Of a DNA stretch of 64,000 nucleotides, positions 55,801 to 64,000 are shown one piece after another; within the stretch, counting starts at the first letter, position 1, and each line of letters begins with the position of its first letter. The notes beneath the pieces are model-generated. The model searched no databases and was not told the DNA's origin. It worked only from the letters and a program-made list of their open reading frames with translations. The DNA is from Diphasiastrum complanatum. Taxonomy: Eukaryota; Streptophyta; Lycopodiopsida; Lycopodiales; Lycopodiaceae. The translations under genes were made by a program, and so were the position numbers. Where the stretch lies: assembly GCA_029204225.1 (NCBI GenBank), contig CM055105.1, forward strand, positions 11,289,730 to 11,353,729, read 5' to 3'.

Positions 55801-58800
55801 ATTTTTGGGGGAGTGCACCTAGCTGAAAGACATCCAGTTGCAGTTTATCTGCTCTCCTCACAGACCAGTGTTCCAGAACGGGCAACTATGGTCATGATCA
55901 GTATAACTTAGCTTATGGCATATACAGTTACTGGTGGATATCATTGTTCTCTTACTGATTGGCATTGTTCCATGGGTCTTGATTTGTACAATTGTGGTGC
56001 TCTCCCTATTTGTATCTTTATGATATTTTTCTCATGGTGCAATAAAAGACACTTGTCATGAACATAAAATTATATTTGAAGTTATGAATATTTGCTTCAT
56101 TACATGGTGAATAAAGTTGAGGCCTTGTGTAGTTCCATGTCCTTTAAACCCCATAATGATGATGGAAAATCATACGAGAATGATTTGGAAGATAAGAAGG
56201 GATGCAAAAAATGATAAAAAGTATATATATTGTTTTCGTGAAGAGAATATGAACAAATACATAGATCACTTTTAAGCATATGGTAATTATTAGAAAATTT
56301 AGAAAACTTCAAAATACAAAGCCATTATCTTAGATAACCAAGCAGGAGTAGTCATACAACAAAGATGATGTGAGAATACATCAACTTGGATTTCCCTAGA
56401 AAAATTTTAAGTATAAAGTCTATGCCCACATAAATTTTTTGACTCTCTCATGTGTCATTTCTGATGCATTATAGAGATATATTTTAAAAATGCTCCTACT
56501 TATTGAACTTCAAAACACTTTTTTGTTAGAGAAGAAATTTTGGATCAGCAGATACATATCTAATATTGCTTATTGATTATGTACAATTTACCTCTTGAAT
56601 GAAAAACTACAAAATGCATATAAGATACAAAAAGGAAAACATTGACATGGCCAAGTTGGCTACAAGTAGAAAAAGTGTAATCTAAATACTCCATATTGCA
56701 TTAAGAAAAACATCACTGGGCTGTTACAATTTTCAATATCTACAGTACTAGCCCAAACTGGGCCATCCATTGCCTTTTAAGCTTGTATCTAAGAGGTGAT
56801 GAATGCTGAATATAGAATCCCTTTTCCCTATACATTGACGAATCCCCAGCTTCCAGATCAAAACTAGGAAAAGTCAATCCATTGCTCAACAAGAGCCAAC
56901 TCCATACCTCAGTTTTTTCTTTGACTCCATTGTCTCCTTGAGTAGAGAATCTTTCTCACGTTGCAACTTACAGTTTTGCTTTCGATAAAAATTTACCCTC
57001 CGTAATTCCATTCCTGCTCGAGTTTCGGGTACAAGAGCAAGCTCCATCTTCTGCCATATTGAACTAACATGGCTCTCTAGTATAAAAGGTTATTTGACTG
57101 ATGCTTCTTTTCAATTTCAGGCACTTGGATCACCTTTAAGGTTTTACCTTAATACTTGTAAGGAAAAACTAGATCAGATGTTTTTCAAGTACTAAAATGG
57201 GAATAACAATACTTAAAGGTCTTCTTAAACCAAATGTAGCAAAAGATTTGGAAAACTGTACCTTTTCAGCTGTTACATTTGTATGCACCATATCGTGCTC
57301 TTGTGCAGGATTATTAGATTTCAGCTGTCGGATTCTCATCTCCATTTCAACCATCTAAAAAGAAACTGGTTACTGGTTCGAATCAATGCATATTCTATAA
57401 AGGGACACCTGAATTCAGCAACTTTGACAACAAAACGTTTATATGAAACAATAATCCCTTTCCATACAGTTTCTTGAGTCAGAAGAAGCAAAAGCCTGAA
57501 TTTGTCAATACTAGCAAAACCAGAATATGTGCAATAGCACCACTGTACTCGACCAACAACTGATTGTTGTTTGCTTTGACATGACATCAAGATGAAATTG
57601 CAATAATGAGATGCAAACGATTTCTTCCAAAAAAAATTCATCCAAGCTGTTATATCATCTGCCTACAAATCAGAAAGCACGTGCAAATATGCAAACTGGA
57701 AACGAAAATCAGCATCTGAGATCACAGCATGTGATTGCTTCAAGAGTGGATCAAATTCTTTTGCAAAACCCTTATAAAACAGTGATATACCATTGTAGAT
57801 AAGCCAAACTGGTTTCATTTTGCTCCCTATAAAAGTGCCAAAAAATGTATAAGTGCTACAAGGAAACTTGGGCCATTCTCCCTTTCTCTAGACTCTCTCT
57901 CACATCTGTCCATTCCTCTTCTCTAACTACCCTCTGTAACTTGGAATCGTCATGGTAAACACGTGCAACTGTATACCTTATTCTATTGCTCAATCATCTC
58001 ATTACGATATTTTGAAATTTTAGACCTTCAGAAGAGCTCCAAATGCAATTTTATTCAGAGAAACAAATCCTCTTTTCCAGAAAAATCATTCTGTACACAT
58101 GAAAATACTGACGCTTTCAGCCATATACTTGTACGCGTAACCACTTCACTCATGTTGTATCTCCATCATGTGTATAATTTAAAATGGTATTCATAAAATC
58201 AACACTATTATGTCAGGAGCAATCTTTCATTATCACTAAATGCAAAGTCTGACAATCAGCACCTGTATTTTGTTCTACTACTTTTGGAAAGTTGTGAGTT
58301 GCCTGAGCATTTTGGGACTATTTTGCACAATCAACTGACCTTCACCTCATACTCCATAGTACGTTCCAGCAATGCTATCTGAAGCTCTTCAAGTTTGGCT
58401 TTGTTAACATCGTTTGTATCGTCTATTTCCTGGATAATAATTATGTTCTATGTTATAACTGCAACTTCAAACGCACTATGTTGTCACCACTGCATGAATT
58501 AAAAAGGCAATTGCACCCACAAAATTAAATATCAAATGATAGTCAGTACCTTGATGAGAAAAATTTAAATAAGTCCTTTTGCAAGAAAACTCGGATTCCA
58601 GACCTAAACTTCCATGGTGGTAGAACATACACAAGGCTGTGAAGAAGAAACCTTGAGAAAAGAAACAGAAGCTTGGCAGCCATGACCAGAAAATTCCGTA
58701 TCTTTCAACTGGCTTGAACGATTTTCTCCTGCCAAAGTACAGCCTTAAGGTTTAGCATTTATTTTAGAATATAGAATTACTGGATGTTCGTTATAATATT

Positions 58801-60610
58801 GCAATTTATAAAAACTGCTTTAACAGAGGGTCATGCTAATACAAGAATAATGTCTTACGAAAAAATATTGCTTCATGACAGTTCAAGTGCCAGAACTATG
58901 AGGCCACATATTGGAATCGATTAAGATAGGGAATTAAGGTGTCACAGAGACCTATCAAGTTAACCCTAGGAGAGTACCTGAACAAAACAAAAAGGCCTTG
59001 CTTGAAATAACTGAATAAAGAAATGCTCAACTTAACCTGCATATATTTATGCCTTGACAACCTACTGAATTACAGCTAAATACACCTATTGTGCCACAAA
59101 TTTTCTCTACTGGTTGGCTGGAAAATGAACCACAGATCTGAGAAAAAAAAAACAGCGATCAAAAAAGTTTGAAAAACAGTGACCTGCCAGCAGAAAACCA
59201 GCAACTAACACTGTCAGAAAAACCGTCCAAAATAGGTGAAAAATGTGCCTATAGTGAAGGAGATTTGCACCTTCTTCCTGCTTGGAAAATGTGCCAATAA
59301 ATCTGCATCAAACCTGCTCACAGAGACATTGTAAAGTGGGCCCAATCTGCTTTAAAATGCACCCTTCTGAGACTCCATTGGCTGGAACAAAATCGCCCAT
59401 CTGCCTACCATCCAATATGCATGGTAATCTCCAAGATGTAGGAGCTATGAATGTTAATCATGCAGCCTATTAACCTGCTCTAATACCATGTCGGGATTCA
59501 ATGTGAACTAGAAGCGGAAACATCCACAATGAATTAAGTGATTAATGTTCTATGAACAATCACAAATTATGCATACAAGTGGAAGCAAAGTAGGATACCA
59601 ATGGAGACAAATCTCTATACAAAGAATCTATGTACATAAGCATTGCCACTCTCTCTAGTCTCTCCAGCCTCTTCAGGCTCTTCCTCCTCTTCAGCCTCTG
59701 CCTCCCTTCTTCAGCAAAACGAGGGCGCCTATTTATACTAGTAGAGATAGAGAAATCCAAAGGCCAATGGTTCCCAATGTGAAATATCCAAAAGCCAACA
59801 GCCATGTGTTACATAGGAGTTACAAAAGCAAATGAAGACCCTTGGCATTGGACAGCCAAGTGCTATTTGGAGAAGGTCACTTGCCCCACGGACCCCTCCA
59901 AACTTGAGTACATGGACCAAAAGTTTAAAAACGCTCCTTGGGTCCTCAAAACCATATACATTGCACCGACTTCATTAAATATGGCATTAACCCCATGAAG
60001 TCACGCAATCCAAGCTTGGAGCTCTGTACTCGTCGTACTATCTCTGGAGAAGATTCCACCCACGGAGAAAATAAACTCTGATGACCCCTGACAGCCGTCC
60101 AGGGTGTACCTTCTGGTACCTCAACTTCGCAGTCAAAGCATCAAAAAAGGAATCTCCATTAAAGGACAAATAGGACAAATAGTGACTTCTAACAAAGGTG
60201 CCCATCAAGAGAAGCAACAATTCTTGTCAAAGTGTTGTAATTATTGTACACACAAAACCTCAATCACAAACTCAAATGTAACTTTAAAGTTTGTACATGT
60301 CGAAAACTTTTGTACACTTCCATTAATTACAAATCTAATAAACTCAGATGCTCGGTTTTCGCCCACATGCAAAGTGTGAGAAGAGGGGAGTAGGGCTCAC
60401 AAAGATGCTACACCAAGCTACCGGACGTGGCCTGGACACTGCCACTCGTTGGCCAGAAATTGTGTGAAAAAAAAACCTTGTTGTGCCTTTCACTGGATAC
60501 TCCAACACTACTATAGAATGGTGAAAAAGCCCAAAAGGTGCTTCGCTACCAAGGTATGAGCAAAATCAGCACATGCAAATAGAGATGATAGAAGAGGGGC
60601 ATTTACTTTG

Positions 60611-60678
<68 letters not shown>

Positions 60679-61801
60679 TTTGATCAAAGAGCACACAAAA
60701 TGTCTTGAAAGTGATGTGACATCCTTTGTTCTCCCAAGGAGAAAAATGATGCTTACTCAGGAACCAACAATAACTAATTTTTTATTATTAGGGTCTAAAG
60801 GGTGCCGTGCCAAAACTTTCAAGGATCTGAATGACAGTACACCTAAGCCGTTGGTAGACTGCTCCTTTCTTCACCTTTAGGTTTGAAGTTAAATTTGAGT
60901 AAGGAGCAGATCCATTCCCCGATACATTAAACTCTTACGAACATAGTTACATCGAGCTAAAAGTACCAAATGAAAGTATCTCGGCCAAACCTTCCGCTTT
61001 GGAGTCTGATAGCAAAATCCGAACATCGCTCGAGTTGCAATCGAACGCGAGGCCCACAAAGTTGCCATCTTTGCTAACATTTTCCGCTCCCCCACAACCG
61101 TCTTTGTTTGTTTTGATACCTCGAAAAAGATGTTTGATGTGATCAGCACCTGTGTGGCTGAGGATTGGGTCTTGTGCTGCATTTTGCAACTGCGTGTTGC
61201 TGTTGTTTTCCAGAAAGGAATACGCATTTGTTGGAGTTGTTAAGCTTTCCGAAACAAGGCACCAATAGTTAGCAGAACTAATCATTGTATCATCCATGTA
61301 TTGCTCATGCGCTCTTAAACCGGTGAGTTCTGCGGTCCCACCCTTGGTGTGGACAGACGGAAAATTTATATCATGGCTGGTCCCATTGCCATCACTTGAA
61401 AACCCAACAACAGCAGCGCTACAAGTTGTTGCTTCATCGCCTGTCACGTCACCAACTGATGAAAGAAGTTGAATGTTGTCCAAAGTTTTCTGTATCTTGT
61501 CTGCCTCTCTCGCCACTTGCGAAGCATTTTCCTCCAAACATCCTGCCACTCTTGCATATTCTTGCGCCCTTTCCTCTTGACCTAAACTCCAGCAGTGAAC
61601 CATCTTCTCAAGCCCGTTGGCGATGTGCTCTATGGCAGAGCAATCCAAATTTTGCTGCTGCTGTTTTTCAGCCAAACACCCTGTAACCTCTCTGCTCCAT
61701 GAATCGATGGCTTTGGAAATTTTCTCCGTAATCTGCATATCCGGGTTTGCAGAACCTTTTTGCTCCTGCTCCTGCTCCTCCTCCTCATTCATGCAAGTCA
61801 T
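52868..61801 (-). CDS. Unrecognised coiled-coil protein, about 579 residues, ten exons
   Basis: Exons on the minus strand: 61801-60967, 58728-58652, 58429-58340, 57354-57262, 57050-56908, 54710-54648, 54094-53917, 53573-53535, 53268-53173, 52993-52868 (stop TGA). Every intron is GT-AG and every phase matches, so the chain is one frame. ATG at 61801 follows an untranslated stretch with no earlier ATG in frame. Exon 1 (278 residues) starts with a Glu/Gln-rich run and has helical text (IEHIANGLEKMVHCW, VAREADKIQKTLDNIQLL), then a polar segment. Exons 3-8 are charged and helical (KAKLEELQIALLERTMEYEV, RQNLEDALQRVNFLQ, KLLKLVPALHEWFNSIRK). The end reads LENELEKLANRRTM. No signal peptide or membrane helix. 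Family not recognised. Confidence 0.78.
59477..59488 (-). promoter_or_regulatory. Primer-binding site, initiator tRNA-Met type
   Basis: The minus strand reads TGGTATTAGAGC, the same variant as at 1207, directly next to the LTR start at 59489. Confidence 0.75.
59489..60367 (-). repeat. LTR with primer site in intron 1 of the 579-residue gene
   Basis: Starts TGTCGGGATTCAATGTG next to a minus-strand primer site (59477-59488). A TATAAATA box lies on the minus strand at about 59730-59737. The far end is tentatively CGCCCACA at 60367, whose complement TGTGGGCG mirrors TGTCGGG. No partner LTR or coding region is found on the left (58729-59476), so the element is truncated or a single LTR with leader. 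Confidence 0.6.
60613..60674. repeat. Compound microsatellite (GT)15(GA)16
   Basis: 15 GT units at 60613-60642 and 16 GA units at 60643-60674, within intron 1 of the 579-residue gene. Confidence 0.97.
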
Positions 61802-62832
61802 GCTCAAAAAAATAATGAATGGAATGGAATGCAGGCAGCAAAGAAACACAAAAAGGAATTCCTTGAGTTCTGATGAGACTAGCAGTTATGAAGTTTATGT
61901 TTTTGCTTAAAAAAACATAATAATAATGGCCTATTGACCCTTACTCTAGAGTGGAAACTGCCCTTGTTGAGCCCCTTGTGCCCATGAACACAACCGGTGG
62001 CGACACCACTCCAAGGCCAAACAAGGTTGATTTCACAACATAATATTTATCCCTGCTTTTATTAATAAAAGATGGGAAAACCCATGACCATACAAGAAGA
62101 TTATAGTATGTAAAATGATACCGCAGAACGGCAAAAATGAATTAGTCTAATAAAAAGCTTAGTAAAACTTAAAATAGTAACTTAATTACTCAAAATCAAC
62201 TGCTTGATGTAAATCACTAACTAAAATAGATCCACTAATAGGTAATGCAGGAAGTTTTGAAGCAGCCGCTCCTGCAAATTCAGCTCATCGAAAAATTGAA
62301 AGCATTTGTAAACGTTGTAATGCAATAGAAATACGCTGACGACGATAGAAAGAAACAATGACCGAGTAAGGTAATGATTTGTCCCTGGCGTTTCACCATA
62401 AGCTCCACACATAAAGACAAAAAATCATTAAATTTCTTATGATTCCAAATAAATCTTCCAAACGGGTTGAACTTCTCCAAATAAAAGTTCATCACCTTCA
62501 TGTAATCCAAATTACATGAACCACTGGGTGAATATTCTTTTTATTCATTTTTCTGATAGTCTAAATCCTATCCACAATTTCTTGTAGATAATAGTGCTTC
62601 TTGGTACAAATATTCTTAGAATATCCAAATATTCTAAAATACAATAATTCAGTCAACCAAAATCTCTAGGAGATCCATCAAGTCTCAGAAAATTATAACT
62701 CAATCTAGGATACTTCAGTTACTCTAATGAGTCAATAGCCCCATTTCTATCATCTCATACAAGAAATTAGCAATTCATCTGAATCTCAATAGATTACATA
62801 TCTCCTATAAATCCGGAGATCTAGATTGAACC
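61802..62832. other. Upstream region of the 579-residue gene
   Basis: Should include the 5' UTR and promoter of the minus-strand gene. Open frames at 62221-62510 on the minus strand overlap each other and show no family motif. Nothing else recognised. Confidence 0.4.
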
Positions 62833-63324
62833 TGTAAAGACCACTAGGGAAAACCCCTAGGATGAGGATAGGAAAACACAACAAGAGAGACTATGGAGCA
62901 AAAACCGCCCAACCAATCCTAAATCCCTCCTGGAGAACCCTCCTGGATCTAGCCCCCAAGCCATGCCATGTGATAGCAAGAGGAGAAGAGCTCAACTGGT
63001 AACCTAGAACAAGTCATCGACGGGATAATCTCTACCTCAATATATAGAGCGTAGGATCATATGCATGAACCCATGCAATCCCCATGCAGGTCAACTAAAA
63101 ATAGGTCATAGCTCTTCATGCATTCCTCCTGCCTATATCCGTCACACGTACCTACACTACTCCAAATGTCTCAATTAGAGTGTATGGGTCCTCTCAAGAT
63201 CATTAGTCACAAATAGGCCTCAACGTGGAATAAAATCTAGGTGTGACCAATAATCTCAAACACTGGAGGGCTGGTCTACCATATTAAGACTATTCCATGT
63301 CCTTTGTTGAATATGGCCATAACA
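62833..63324. repeat. Solo LTR with 5-bp target duplication, same family as 30.7 kb
   Basis: 492 bases from TGTAAAGACC to ATGGCCATAACA, flanked by GAACC on both sides (62828-62832 and 63325-63329). It matches 30717-31194 over its whole length in the same orientation, for example CCCCCAAGCCATGCCATGTG and CTCCTGCCTATATCCGTCAC. No internal element sequence is attached. Confidence 0.9.
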
Positions 63325-64000
63325 GAACCTCATACACAAGCACTTATAGAGTATAATCCATAGTAGAATACAATTCACTAAATTAAGCAAAAACAATTTA
63401 CTTTATGAGATATGCATGTGAGATCTAATAGGTCAATAAAATCCTAGAATAAGCTTTTCAAAAACTAATCTGAATTCAACTCAATTAATAGACTAGAAAT
63501 TACTCGATATGCTTAAGAATCAACACATTTCTCGATTATCCTCTAATTAATCCATTTATGATCCATCAATCACAAATAGTTAGATTCTTATGATTTGTCA
63601 ATCATAGTTCTCTAGAATCTCAAATCATACTCGATTCCTAAAGGATACTGGAGTCTATGTCAAATACACAGCTCATGAAATATATAAGAGTCATTCTACC
63701 ACTCTAGAGATTTGTGCTTTTGTTTTTTTAGGTTCCTTTCATGTTACAGTGTGATCTTCCGGGTGCTGATGTCCAACCCCATGCAAGTTACTTTGATGCT
63801 GGCCACATGAGCAGTAGCACTCATTTTGGTTGAGCCCCATGGATGCTCCTCCAGAAATCAACATGGGCAGTCGCTCTACTCACATGGAATTTGTAGACTT
63901 GCTTATCCTGGAACATTTATGATCATCTCATAACTCATAGCCATGCTGATCTCGGAACTCCAATTATTCTCATCGAGGAACAACCATGCTCCTCTTGGAA
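63325..64000. other. Unassigned sequence at window end
   Basis: AT-rich, no supported feature. Confidence 0.4.

Noticed and set aside
62221-62510. Overlapping open frames near 62.3 kb as an organelle-like or host exon
   Set aside because: Two frames give equally plausible text and neither shows a known motif or splice context.
1-64000. CRISPR arrays, operons, riboswitches, rRNA or tRNA genes
   Set aside because: The window is eukaryotic; no spaced identical repeats, tRNA A/B boxes with cloverleaf, or rRNA-like tracts were seen. tRNA-like words at 1207, 49270 and 59477 are retrotransposon primer sites.

Overview
This looks like a 64-kb piece of plant nuclear DNA. It is AT-rich, its genes are split by GT-AG introns, and one gene is the plastid-type metal ATPase HMA1. 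Most of the rest is mobile-element sequence: Ty1/copia elements with the initiator-tRNA-Met primer site, Ty3/gypsy remnants, a LINE, and hAT-type DNA transposons. Very long TE-filled introns and a LINE that does not read like the usual angiosperm L1 suggest a non-flowering land plant (fern, lycophyte, bryophyte or gymnosperm). That placement is inference only.

Layout. Bases 1-17067 hold the 3' part of HMA1 on the plus strand: one exon at 4818-5034, then an 11.2-kb intron, then three exons ending at 17067. A decayed copia element (789-4470) lies upstream of the first visible exon. The giant intron contains a non-autonomous hAT-type element with an 8-bp target duplication (5785-6940), a seven-exon hAT transposase gene in antisense (8014-10850), a LINE in antisense (11270-13570) and an LTR (from 14383). 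Bases 17068-26400 are intergenic, with gypsy, copia and RT-type remnants. A four-exon minus-strand gene (26421-29501) encodes an unrecognised 605-residue coiled-coil protein.

Bases 29502-52867 are a second repeat-rich stretch. It has a solo LTR (30717-31194), convergent exon-like blocks and a transposase-like pseudogene of unassigned family (32640-37620), a copia gag fragment (38297-39119) and a gypsy element on the minus strand (about 39200-44300). It also has a very young LTR retrotransposon (45018-50100) whose two 820-bp LTRs differ at two positions only and which is flanked by a perfect 5-bp duplication. This young element lacks reverse transcriptase and RNase H and carries a 305-codon open frame of unknown nature in their place. 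Bases 52868-61801 are a ten-exon minus-strand gene for an unrecognised 579-residue coiled-coil protein; an LTR with its primer site sits in its first intron. A second solo LTR of the 30.7-kb family lies at 62833-63324.

The three host genes have no evident functional link. The mobile elements account for the intron sizes and most of the intergenic space. The best leads are the young RT-less element with its unknown frame, the two unrecognised coiled-coil genes, and the unassigned transposase-like family.
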